Positions 31,454 through 41,981 of a stretch of 64,000 nucleotides of DNA are shown here, one piece after another. Within the stretch, counting starts at the first letter, position 1. Each line of letters begins with the position of its first letter. This DNA is from Nymphaea colorata (taxonomy: Eukaryota; Streptophyta; Magnoliopsida; Nymphaeales; Nymphaeaceae), in NCBI RefSeq assembly GCF_008831285.2, contig NC_045149.1, positions 13,106,629 to 13,170,628 of the forward strand, written 5' to 3'. The notes under the pieces are model-generated. The model saw nothing but the letters and a program-made list of their open reading frames with translations, searched no databases and was not told the DNA's origin. Both the position numbers and the translations under genes were made by a program.

Positions 31454-34031
31454 ATGGCTCCCCCCGCCACCGCTGCAGCCCGCCCGTTGGTGATCGTCCA
31501 GTCTTTGGAGGGCGACATGGCAATCGACGGCGCTGCGGCGTCCGTCCCTCTCCCGGACGTCCTCCGGGCTCCGATCCGGCCGGACATCGTCTCCTTTGTT
31601 CACGACAACCTCTCCAAGAACAGACGCCAGCCTTATGCGGTCTCCAGGCGCGCCGGTCACCAAACCTCTGCTGAGTCCTGGGGCACCGGCCGTGCCGTCT
31701 CCCGTATCCCCCGTGTTCCCGGTGGTGGCACGCACCGCGCCGGCCAGGGTGCCTTCGGGAACATGTGTCGTGGCGGGCGGATGTTCGCTCCGACGAAGAT
31801 CTGGCGCCGCTGGCACCGCAAAATCAATATCAACCAGCGCCGGTTCGCCGTGGCCTCCGCCCTGGCCTCCTCCGTCGTGCCTTCTCTCGTCCTCGCCCGC
31901 GGCCACCGTATCGAGTCCGTTCCAGAGTTACCGCTTGTTTTGCCGGACTCCGTCGAGTCTATCGAGAAAACCTCCGGAGCGTTGAAGCTCCTGAACCAGA
32001 TTGGCGCCGGTCCCGACGTAGAGCGCGCGAAGACAAGCCGGTCCGTTCGTCCTGGGAAGGGAAAGATGCGCAACCGCCGCTACGTTTCTCGCAAGGGCCC
32101 ATTGATTGTCTACGGAACCAAGGGATCGAAGCTGGTCAAGGCTTTCCGCAATATCCCCGGCGTCGAAGTGGCCTGCGTGGACCGGCTTAATCTCCTTAAG
32201 CTTGCTCCTGGTGGTCATTTGGGTCGGTTCATCATTTGGACCAAATGCGCGTTCGAGAAGCTGGATGCCGTCTACGGTGGCTTCGACAGGGTGTCGGACA
32301 AAAAGAATGGCTACATTCTTCCCAGGGCAAAGATGACAAATGCGGATCTCGCTAGGATCATTAACTCCGACGAAGTCCAGGTGGTCGTGAAGCCCGCCAA
32401 GAAGGAGACTAAGCGCAGGACGCTCAAGAAAAATCCGCTGAAGAACATCGGTGCTCTCCTGAAGCTCAATCCCTATGCCAAGACCGCGAGGAGAATGGCT
32501 TTGCTTGCTGAGGAGCAGAGGGTGAAGGCTAAGGCAGAGAAGCTAGACAAGAAGAGGAAACAGCCGAAGGTATATACTCTTTGCTTTCCTCCTTAACTTT
32601 ATTGTAGTTCGTCCTTACAGTTTCATGTTTGTTATCTTCTCTTGCTCTCCTCAGGTGTTAGTTACTTGGTTACCTCGGCTTGGTGGTAGGAGTCAATAGT
32701 ATATGAGTTTATGCTTATATTGTCAAGGATCTTGCTCTCTCTAAGTGTTTTTTTTTCTTTCTTTTTTCTTGTGATTTTGCTGCTTGATTTTGTGATACTG
32801 GAATTACCTCTTCCTTTTCTTTCTGGTGCATGTTATGTAAGGTTAGTTGGGTGTTTTCGTTCAAGAGGCATATTTCAAGATTGATTTTCTCCCATAGATA
32901 ACCATATTTGTAGGTACTTCTTATTGATATTAGTGATGTAAAGTTTGAGCAAGAAGGACTTTCGTTTCCTATATTGAACTACTTTGGTTCTGCAGAAGGT
33001 TTAGGTTTATTTTTCTCTCGTTAGGCTGACATTGGTTGACATATAAGTGAAGCAGTATGGTTGGGTTGTTGAGATGCCGTAGCATTTTGTCACAAAGTGT
33101 GCAATGCTAGCTGTCCTCCATTTTTTGGAATGCAGCCATTGTACTGCAAATGTTCAACTTTAGAATGTTCTGTTTTTCAATTTTGGAATTCAATATAAGA
33201 GGATTTGGGATCTTGAATGCTTTCCGCGCCCTTGTAAATATATTTGTAGAATTTTGTTCTAGGTTTTGGGCCAACTCTTGATTGGATGCACTCTCTTCTT
33301 GGCAGTAAATCCTAAGTAACAAATATTGTTTACAGACAGAGTTTTTTTTTCTCGTGGAAATCTGGAGAAAGCCTGAGCAAATTTTAAAACAGTTAAAAAA
33401 ATATCTTAAAAGTAAAATGCAAATATTATTAAATTTCAATAGTAGAAAATGTGAAAAAAACGTAAAAAAAGGCAAAAAAAATATAAAAGCATATAAAAAA
33501 GAACGTTCCATGTTGGAAAAAGTGAAAAACGAGTCTTTTTTTCGTTTTTGCTCATTAAAAAAACACCTTTTTGCCCTATTTTTCGGCTGACCTATTTTTC
33601 GCATTTTTATCGCATTTTTTCTTAAAACACTATGTCTCTGTGCGTCTTGTATTTCTGTCTCTAGCTTGTATACTGTTGACAAAAAGCAATTGTTTCCCGT
33701 GGTTACATGTTATAACCTTTTCATCTTTGAATAGTCTGAAATTCAGATATCTCATCGTGTTTTCTATTTTGCGAATCTTTGAACTTCAAAACACTGTCCA
33801 GCTTATACCATCAAACGATTGATGAATCTCTTTGCTTATTGTCTTTGAGCTGGAGTATTTCATTGTATGATGCTTTTTTCTTGTTTTTTTTTTGTCTGAA
33901 TGAATTGGTTGCAGGTGGCTAATCTGGCAGAGATAAAGGCTGCTGGCAAGGCATGGTATCACACAATGGTATCAGATAGCCACTACACCGAGTTTGAGAA
34001 TTTTTCGAAGTGGCTTTGTGTGACGCAGTGA
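31454..34031 (+). CDS. RPL4: 60S ribosomal protein L4 (uL4)
   Basis: Exon 1 is 31454-32569 and exon 2 is 33915-34031, with a phase-0 GT..AG intron of 1345 bases. The product is 410 residues, close to the usual plant length of about 405. uL4 is a core protein of the cytosolic large subunit; its extended loop lines the peptide exit tunnel. Seen here: [20 protein letters not shown] near residue 30, the Gly/Arg-rich tunnel loop around residues 65-110 ([39 protein letters not shown]), the globular domain ([20 protein letters not shown]) and a Lys-rich C-terminal extension. Exon 2 ends the protein with [12 protein letters not shown]. The ATG context (AAAGCAATGG) is good, and a telo-box lies upstream. 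Ignoring the intron gives a false end eight codons after the splice site. The gene looks intact. Confidence 0.97.
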
Positions 34032-34779
34032 GTCTTCACATAGATTTGCTTATAGCTGTAGTTGAAGCATAAGGACTTGTTTTGTTTTGTATTTTGTCAT
34101 TTCTTGGGTTGTTTTAATTACATTCATAATTTTGATAGTTCTAGAGGTGAGGATAGGTTTATTTGTCTATAACTGAAAATTTTTGGATTTGCATAAGCAC
34201 ATTTTGGATTGCCATTACCATTCCCAAGGATCCTACTCTTCCAGTCTTGCTCTTTATGGATGTGGTATATGGGTTGAACTGGACACCTATGGGCATGGAA
34301 TATAAAATGACCAAAATACCCCCACTAAAATAAAGAAAAAAACTATTTAAAAAGGGTGAAAAAAGACTGTGAAAAAGTTTATACATTACTTTATAAAAAT
34401 TTTCAAAAATACCCCCAACCCCTTTTGGTGCATTGAATGCACACATCTGTGCACGCAACTCAATCTCCTTGACTCTTCCACTATCCAAAAGTTGTGGAGT
34501 CTGTAGATATATTTGCAGTCGCACAAGAAGATAATGGAACTGAAATGGAGAGTGCGATGTTATTTCCCTTTGGAGGTGAAGTATGTATACAATCAAGAAC
34601 TAATTTTTAGACAGTTGGAAGGTGCACCAATAGGAATAGAGCTTGAACCAAATATAATTAAAATTTCCTGAAATTTCCACAGGAATACATCTTGCTAGGC
34701 CTGGACCCACACTGGTTAAGCATGATTAATTCCATAGGGATAATTAATTAACTAAATTTTAAACTCAAGCCAAGCCCCT
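34032..34779. other. RPL4 3' flank
   Basis: There is no gene here. The first 100-200 bases should contain the RPL4 3' untranslated region, though I see no canonical AATAAA. The rest has C-runs (ATACCCCCA type) and AT-rich filler and grades into a copia remnant. Confidence 0.5.
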
Positions 34780-35425
34780 TCAAATTGGTGCGTGCAAGTT
34801 GCAGACGTCCAGTTTGGACTTGAGACAAACGAATTGCCCCTTGCCTAAAGCCTTTGTAAACGTATCAGCCAGCTGAAGTCGTGAGAAAACATGCATATAA
34901 AATTTTCCTGTCATGACTCGAACTTGAACAATGTGGCACCCGATTTCAACATGCTTTGTTCTCTCACGCATCGATGAGTTAGATGAAATTTGTGACTTAT
35001 TATCACACAATAGCAAGAGGCTGGTTTCACCATCGGAGCCAGGGGTGAGACCAGGACATTCTGCCTAAGGGGCAGTAGTTATAAAATTTAAAATTTTTAA
35101 GGAACACTGTTATGTAAACGAGCAAAACTATTAATACGAAAATAAACGTTTCTTGTTGTTATATGTGAGCAATTGCCCACACTACCCACTTCTGTCTCCT
35201 CAACCGATTGGAGCTTGAAGATTAAGTACGAACTAACTTTAAGCCACAAGAGTTCACAAGAAGTATCAACCAAGTCTCGGTATTTTGCCTCAGCAGATGA
35301 CTGTGATACAGTATTTTGTTTTTTCCGTTCATGAGATTGAACCCCCCCCCCCCCAAGAAGGTACAATATCTTGAGATTAAGCAGTGTCTCTATAGGCAGT
35401 CCAATCCGCATCACTGAATGAAGCT
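34780..35425 (-). pseudogene. Copia RNase H relic, split by a small repeat
   Basis: From right to left it encodes SFSDADWT, KKQNTVSQSSAEAKYRDL, SCELLWLK and, after an inserted block (35034-35192), LLCDNKSQISSNSSMRERTK and HVEIGCHIV, ending LADTFTKALGKGQF. This is the C-terminal half of copia RNase H. No LTR, integrase or RT remains. There are stops and shifts, so it is a dead relic. Confidence 0.85.
35034..35192. repeat. Small unclassified interspersed repeat, copy 2
   Basis: It has the same motif order as 361-525. It lies between the VEETEV and GETSLLLLCDN codons of a copia RNase H relic, where the protein family has no insertion, so it must have moved in. A possible target duplication (GAGGAGAC/GGTGAAAC) is too weak to rely on. 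Confidence 0.5.
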
Positions 35426-36619
35426 TTTGGCGGGGATTTAGCGGTGATTATTTCACCGGTATAGTCTTCGCTACCATTGTCTGCCTATTGCGGTGAAGTT
35501 TGTCATTGTATATCTATTGTGAATGAAAAAAAAACCTGATTTAATAGTAAAATTTTATAAAGGATTTAATCCTGCATACATCTAATGAAAATAAAGCTAC
35601 ATCAATATTTGTAGCAGGCTACCCTGTTCCATACATTAAAGCTCCTGCCTATAGTGTTGACACCATTCAAATTCTATTAGATGTCATTTGAATGCAAACA
35701 GTTCTAAAGCTAAAAAAAATAAAATAAAATAAAAATAGAAGTTGATATCCATAAAAAGAGCATATGAAAAGCAAACATAAATGTATTTCTATACTATCTC
35801 AATAGCAAAAGAGATCAACAATGTGTAAAATACACAACAATTTACTAAACAACATTTTTGAACCTTCATCACCAGTAGCTCACTTTCTTGTCTCCAAATT
35901 GATGATTTTCTAACAAAATTTATTAATTCAGTCTGTAAGAAAAAGAAGTGAAGGCTGCATGAAAATTTGTAGAGACCACCTAAAAATTTAGTAGATTACA
36001 TATTTCATAGCTAGCATTTAAAGCATAACCCAACATAGAATTAGCTGATTACAATCTTAAATGCTGAAGATGATGGTTCTATAGCCAATAGAATGTGGTA
36101 GAATGGTGTTCAGTAGATACGGTGTTGCAGCATTTGCCCCATTCTCAAGCTCGTCTGCTCTCCCCCACCATACTACGAATGGTCCTTTCATGAGCAAGAC
36201 CGATGGTAGAGACGCACAGCCAGTGGCAGCATCACGAATAGGATATTTGCATGAAAAACCATAAAAATAGTCCGTTAGAATCAAGACCTTTAAGGGATAG
36301 TAAACACAACACTTAGATATGAAAGGACTACCTGGCCCCTCCATTGGTTTGTAGGAGCAACAGTTATGAGATGCATCAGGATTAGAGTCCGTAACTAAAA
36401 TCTAAAGAATTTAGCAAAGTGCACTAAAGGACCAACATTTAGCAAAGAATACCTCGAAGAAAATATAATACTGTATTACACTCAAGACAGAAAAGATGCA
36501 TTGGGAACAGTATTAGAACTTTGGAGGTGCATATTATGCATAAATGATTTAGGGACTAGGTGGCAAAAACCAACAAAAATTCAAAAATCTCCTTGCCAAC
36601 AATGTCATCACATATACAA
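35426..36619. other. AT-rich stretch between copia relic and Harbinger element
   Basis: 35430-35510 has TAGCGGTGATTA/TTGCGGTGAA motifs of unknown origin. On the minus strand 36057-36250 has an open frame (DAATGCASLPSVLLMKGPFV and onward) that could be an exon, but I recognise no family. Otherwise nothing is seen. Confidence 0.45.
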
Positions 36620-36830
36620 GGGTGTGTTTGATGCACAGGGAAGAAATTAACGTGGTAAATTTTCCTGGCAAATTTTTTTGGAAAAAAAAACAGGATGAAA
36701 TTTAACCCTCTTCCGATTTGAGGTCATGTTTGATTCACTGGAAGAATTTAACCTGTTAATTTTAACCGTGTTTGATGCATAATAAAAAATTTAACCTGGT
36801 AAATTTAACCATGTTTGATGCACATGATAG
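36620..36830 (+). repeat. Left subterminal repeats of element C
   Basis: The terminal core TGTTTGATGCA (or TGTTTGATTCA) recurs near 36622, 36728, 36768 and 36810, interleaved with AATTTAACC(TG) motifs. Repeated subterminal motifs are usual transposase or partner-protein binding sites; that role is inferred. Confidence 0.7.
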
Positions 36831-37150
36831 ATAATTTAAGAGACTTTTTTTCAGAAATGAAATAAATTATATGACAACATTGCGGCCTTCAAGAATATTG
36901 GGAAAAATCATAAACATGCGCAATCAATGTAATGGAAATCCAGCCTATAAACAAGTAATCAACCTGACAATGATTAACTGATATTCATCCAACACTGGAA
37001 CCTATAATTAAAAACATTCACCACAACTTGTTGTCCCATCCAGTACATAAGTTTAACGACTACAACCTGTATGAAAGTTTAACGAGTACAGATCCAATAA
37101 AGTTTAAAGCAATCACCAAATAACATATGTGTCCCATTCAATACATAAGT

Positions 37151-37486
37151 TTAACGAGTACAGATCCAACAAAGAAAACAAGTAGTAACAAAAAAAACAA
37201 TCCAGAAAAGTGGAATGTAGATCCGTCCATTTGTCTTCATCACATCTTTCTCTTCCGTTGCGTTGACATCGACAATGTCCAATGGCCTACAAAATTGCAC
37301 ACCGTATTTGTTGTGCAGATATTCATTCACGTGATATTGAGCTGCTTCATAGGTATGAAATGATCTGAACAGGGCGCCCTTGTAGCGATACACTAATGGT
37401 TGGCACTGCTTCAACTGTTGTATATTCCTCGTGACCTGCCTTCGAAGACGACATAGTACTTTTGACGAGGAATCATCTTCGTTGTC
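37151..37486 (-). pseudogene. Cauli_VI / RNase H1 N-terminal domain-like small gene in element C
   Basis: The ATG at 37476 opens MIPRQKYYVVFEGRSRGIYN followed by S and a TGA at 37411-37413. Shifting by one base, the sequence continues CQPLVYRYKGALFRSFHTYE and AAQYHVNEYLHNKYG. Together these match the pattern of the RNase H1 N-terminal (Cauli_VI) domain: YYVV-x-G-x-x-x-GIY near the start and a SF-x-x-x-EA-type helix at the end. The domain binds RNA/DNA hybrids or double-stranded RNA in known proteins. A TGA and a one-base loss break it. Upstream, GTAAGT (37555) and TTTTCGACAG (37487) define a 69-base leader intron. I know of no standard role for this domain in Harbinger elements. Confidence 0.6.
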
Positions 37487-37622
37487 CTGTCGAAAACAAA
37501 ACAAATGTTAAACAACTACATGCAACAATGGTAAAGATAGATAAAATAAACTTACTATTCAATTGATAATCTGCAAACATTTGATTTGTTATAGTTGTTC
37601 TCAAGGGATTGTTGCTTCCCCG

Positions 37623-38882
37623 CTAGTGTGTTTGGCTTGCAATTTCCGGTTCGCTTCCGATAGAATTATCAATTGAAGGTGCGTCCTCATCACCAAATTG
37701 TTCGGCATTTGGATTGTGGTCAAGTATGAAGTTGTGCAATACACATGTAGCAAGCACAATTTGAGCTTGTTTTTTGAATGGATACGGAACTTGCATTTTC
37801 AATATTGGAAAACGTGCTTTCAACATGCCAAAAGTTCTTTCTACTGTATTTCGAAGTGATGAATGCCTATGGTTGAATAATTCTTGTGGAGTTCTAGGTC
37901 TGCGTGCCCCCGGGGTGTCAAATTCTGACATATGATAACGATGTCCTCGATAAGGTGTTAGGAAACCAACAACGTTCGGATAACCCCCATCAGCAAGATA
38001 ATATTTTCCTACAATTGAACACACATTACGTAAACATTTGCACCTTTTTTGAAAAAGTAATGGGTTGGTTGGTTGAAGTACGTACCTTCGGGGACCACAA
38101 ATGGGTCCGTTGGATGATCAAGTGCATTGTATAATACCCTTGAGTCTGTCGCACTTCCTTCCCATCCTGCCAAAACGTAGTGGAATCGACTATCGAATCC
38201 AACTACAGCCATGACATTTTGCGAAATAAAACCTTTTCTATTGTGAAATCTTGATTGCTCTGATGCTGCGACCCATGCAGGTACATGAGTGCCATCAATT
38301 GCTCCTAAACAATCCTAGATCCATATGTGCAAGTTAGTCATGTTGTATGTTGGATGTGGGATGCATTTTGTTTACTTTACAATTTCGAAAATACCTGGAA
38401 ATATGGATTGAATCGCTTCGATCTCCGAATTTTAGTTGGGACGTCATCGTTGGGCCGATTGACAAAATCTTTACCCATTATACATATTGCTCGTAGTATA
38501 CAACTGACATACTTATTGTTTGTCCAGAATGCTGAAAAGTATTCTGCGTGGCACGATTCCGTTCATTGTGTCCAATTGTCAACAAAAAAATAGCTACTTG
38601 TTCTTCGATGCTAATGTCACGAGCATCCTCCAATAATTTTCTACTTCTAAGAGTGTTACATAATGTCTGATATGTGTGTTGATCCATACGGAGTAAGTCG
38701 GTACAATTTCTTGGATGACCGTTCAGCATAAGTTGAACAAAAGTTGTACCCGCTTCTCTAAATGGATGAACCATCCTCATAGATTGAGGAAGTTGTTCTA
38801 ACCAAGAGAAGATGAAGACAAAAACTAGCTGATTGAAGTAAAGCAAATCATCTTCCTCGTCATTTGTTATAATATCTACCAT
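37623..38882 (-). pseudogene. PIF/Harbinger DDE transposase (DDE_Tnp_4 / HARBI1-like nuclease)
   Basis: Exons: 38882-38395, 38314-38086 and 38008-37623, with GT..AG introns in matching phases (0, then 1). The N-terminal part (MRMVHPFREAGTTFVQLM, DISIEEQVAIFLLTIGHNER) is a helical DNA-binding region. Exon 2 holds the first catalytic Asp in LGAIDGTHVPAW and the second in GSATDSRVLYNAL. Exon 3 has KYYLADGGYPNVVGFLTPYR and the catalytic Glu in RNTVERTFGMLKARFPIL. The enzyme cuts and joins the transposon ends. Within exon 1, frame must change near 38497-38510, between HSGQTIS and LRAICIMGKDFV, so one indel seems to disable this copy. All three catalytic residues remain. Confidence 0.9.
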
Positions 38883-39103
38883 TTTGAATAAACTGCATAC
38901 ATGTATAACAAGAGTTACGAAATTACGTTCAATTTGAACAAGGTGTGTGCAATTGAAGGCAATAAAACGAAGTACACGAACAACAACATGATGAAACAGA
39001 TAGGATTACATTATTAACACACAACCATTACACATAAAGATATGATTACATGAAGTATACAAATGATGAATTATTGAATATAAGACATACAGTAACTTAC
39101 CTA

Positions 39104-40081
39104 CTAATTGCGAAGTTTACGCATCAACCATGACACCCGTTCTGAAGGTGGAAGGTTGACAAATATCATGGGATTGCTGCCCTTTGCTATCATATCCATA
39201 CTCCTTAGTTGTGTTTGACTATCTATATCACCGGTTTGAACCATCTCTTGCAAGATTTCGCAGCATGTTACAAATTGAACCCCTTTAGAAGTACATGTCA
39301 TTGTATCTACATTGTGAGCAATACCGTTCAACAAGTTATAGTACTCCTCATAATTGTTTGCCCTCTGCTTTTTAGACCTACTAGTCGTCCTATTAGTTGC
39401 CGTTGGATTTTCAGTGTTAGGTGTAGGAGGTACTGGCGATTGTGGTGGAGGACTATCTTCATTGACCATTTGTGTGAAAGATTCAGGATTCATGTACGTT
39501 GGAGTGGATTGGGATGCAGGTGTCTGTGGTACTGATTCAACGTCCTCATGTATGATGCTGTTTAATGTGATAGACTCTTTTCCAGTAGCATGAGAATCGC
39601 CGAAGACCTCGGCGAACTCATCAAAGTATCTCCATAACTTGGGACCTCTGTACTTTTTTCTGTTCGGGTATTGCTGAAAACAACCATGTGTTCAAATGAA
39701 CATGTAGTAAAGAAATGTTCGACACAACCTAATAGTAATATCTCTATAACGTACCTGAATATAGTCATTCCATACTTGTTGGTCGACCTCAATACACTTG
39801 TTGATTGGGTCATACCCAAACCCGCTTGTATTCAAAATTTCTTTCATGACTGTCAAGTTTGGTTTGGAGTACTTCAATTTGTTTTTTATTTTCTCTTTAC
39901 TGAATTCTGGACCAAATTTGTGTATCATGCCTTTTTCAATTGCTGTATACGCTTTGGACTTCAATCCTCCACCAGATTTCATACCAGGGATGCGGGATTG
40001 CTCCACAAGAAGTTGGACTAAATAGTCCATTTACTCTGATGTCCACGTAAGATTCTCCCTCGATGGACCGCTGTCTTCCAT
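39104..40081 (-). pseudogene. Myb/SANT-like partner protein of the Harbinger transposase
   Basis: Exon 1 is 40081-39755 and exon 2 is 39673-39104, joined in phase 0 (GTACGT donor, TTTTCAG acceptor). It starts MEDSGPSRENLTWTSE, then an in-frame TAA (40031-40033), then MDYLVQLLVEQSRIPGMKSG. This is the first helix of a Myb_DNA-bind_3 domain whose tryptophan lies before the stop. Later features: KLKYSKPNLTVMKEILNTSG, FGYDPINKCIEVDQQVW, a Ser/Thr/Pro-rich linker, a basic SRSKKQRAN patch, and a C-terminal helical region ending SWLMRKLRN. In PIF/Harbinger elements this protein binds the ends and helps bring in the transposase. Starting at the second ATG would give 281 residues lacking the first tryptophan. 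Confidence 0.85.
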
Positions 40082-41399
40082 GGTAATAATAACTTGTACA
40101 ACTAGGGAAACACATTTTCAGTTTGCAACAACATTACAACTAGGGAAAGACATTTTCAGTTTGCAACAACAGTGTATCAAGAGCTTATGATTTTCCGGAA
40201 GTGCTACAATACAAGAGAAAAAGTTGTTCATGTACATAGGAAGTATGAATTTGCAAAGCTTAAAGATAGATACTTCTCAAAAAGACACAAACTAAAATAG
40301 AGGCACAGTCAAATCACCCATAATGTCATAACTAAAAAACAATAGCACAAGCTAGTAGAGTTCAATAGCTGCTGATCAGAAAGAAGTAGACTTGATGACA
40401 TGAGAAACAAATGAAACAGCACAAGGAAGGGAGTTAGATGTATTGCAGGCAAACCCCCACAATTTAGTTGCTAATGACAGCTTGGGAATGCACTAATCAC
40501 AATCAATTAATACTCTTCATAGTTGATAAAAACTAGCAAAAATGAGGTCTATCTCTTCTTTGAGTTTCCTTTCTTTCTATTTTGAAAGAGAGCCCACCTG
40601 CTGCCAAACTTGGCTGCACTTCAACTGGTACAACCAACCAGATTCAGATATTATGGCAAAATAGAAAGCTGGTCCTGATTTCCTTTTCTGATTTTATCAA
40701 TCAGTTTCTAGCATCTTTCTTCAATAAGAAGGCATTAAATTTGATCTGTTTCCAGGTCAGCATCAGATATGTTATGATCTCAGACGACTGATTTTATTGA
40801 TGGTAACGAGATGCAAACAAAAAAAGAGAAGAAAAACAAGTATGATATGGCTGAACAGAAACACAGAGTGAGATATGCAGTTAAGAAGGAAATAGTAGCA
40901 GATAATGAAGAAAAGAAGTGAAATGATGGTAACGAGATGCACAAACTTGGCTAGTGAAAAACGATTTTCAGATTTCAATTTGCAGACAGATTTGAGATTG
41001 CAGATGCATCAGAAAAACGTTTCAGATTTTGGATTTCAATCAGAAATCAAGTACAGATCAGAGTGAAAGAAAAAGAAATGACTGAAACTGATGGGAAGAA
41101 CATTAACCAGAACTGCCTGACATGCAACAGACAAGGCATCTCCAGCGTCGCTCCCTAAATGTCCAAAATTCCAAATTCATCCATGTGAAGAAGTGATGAC
41201 AGAAAGAAAAGGGATTCTTTCAACAATACAACAGCAACAAATGTTGTAGAAAAGGGATACCCAAACTAAATCAAATTGGAAAACAAAACGAGGGCAATAG
41301 CAATAGATCATGAAGGAGTTCGCTGTCTTCACTATACAGAGGCTAATATCGCAACTTAGGGGATTTGACATATACCAGAAGTTGACAAAACGAGGGCAA

Positions 41400-41830
41400 T
41401 AGCAACAGAGCGACCGGCGATCGGAGAATGCAGCCTTCTATGCCCTGTCTTCCCTGCCGATAAGATGCCATATCAAAATATATTAGGGCAATAGAGAAAG
41501 GGAGAACAGAATGGCATCAGAGAGCAGGAGAGAAAGGGAGATGCCATATAACCTGCGAGCGAGACCATGATTTCTGAGAAGGCTGTGATTAGGGCACTAT
41601 TTTGGGAGAAGAAGAGGGCACCAGAGAGCAAGAGAGAAGGGGGGAAAGATCACCAGCAGAGAAGCGGCGAAGGTGAAGGCGGCGACGACGGAGCGGCGAC
41701 GGTTGGAGCGACCTCTGCTGCGACGGTGGGAAGGCGACAGAGTGAGGAGGAGCTGTGGGACATGTTCGAGCGTCTTTGAGTGAGGAAGAGCTGCGGGAGA
41801 GGGCGATGGGGTGAAATGAAGTTCTGTCGG
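41400..41830 (-). other. GC/GA-rich 5' region of element C
   Basis: This GAGAGA/GGCGACG-rich stretch near the right end lies upstream of the leftward genes and resembles the right ends of elements A and B. It is a reasonable place for promoter and leader. A run of G (41830-41842) follows. Open frames across it look spurious. Confidence 0.4.
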
Positions 41831-41848
41831 GGGGGGGGGGGGGTCGAG

Positions 41849-41925
41849 CGGGTGGAATTCCACCCGCTCCAGTTATGTGTTAAACGGGGTGAATTTCACC
41901 CCGTTTTGGGTGAAATTTCACCTGC
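41849..41925. repeat. Right subterminal palindromes of element C
   Basis: GGGTGGAATTCCACCC and ACGGGGTGAATTTCACCCCG are near-perfect palindromes spaced about 20 bases apart, followed by GGGTGAAATTTCACC. They could form hairpins or bind a dimeric protein. Elements A and B carry comparable GGTGGA/TTTCC hairpins at the same place. Confidence 0.75.
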
Positions 41926-41981
41926 CCATACGAATTTTTCCGAAAAAACGGGGTTCACCCGGTGCATCAAACGCACCCTAA

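Larger units (their letters stand above)
36620..41978 (-). mobile_element. PIF/Harbinger transposon (element C) with transposase, Myb-like and extra genes
   Basis: The 5359-base element has terminal inverted repeats: GGGTGTGTTTGATGCACAGG at the left and GGGTGCGTTTGATGCACCGG at the right (minus strand). The flanking trinucleotides are CAA (left) and TAA (right), i.e. a TAA target site with one change. It encodes, leftward, a Myb/SANT-like protein (39104-40081), a DDE transposase (37623-38882) and a third small gene (37151-37486). The first two are the pair required for PIF/Harbinger movement. Each has a disabling lesion as read here. The ends resemble those of elements A and B (GTTTGATG core), so all three belong to related groups. 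Confidence 0.9.

Noticed and set aside
32570-32596. RPL4 ending at 32596 with a 380-residue product
   Set aside because: The last eight codons read into the intron. A GT donor after AAG and the conserved final exon at 33915-34031 give the expected C-terminus.
33107-33682. A 191-codon minus-strand frame inside the RPL4 intron
   Set aside because: The composition is Lys/Phe/Asn-rich from A/T runs; it lies within the intron and has no recognisable domain.
34159-34596. A 145-codon minus-strand frame downstream of RPL4
   Set aside because: It has no recognisable domain; it runs through C-run and AT-rich filler typical of decayed intergenic DNA.
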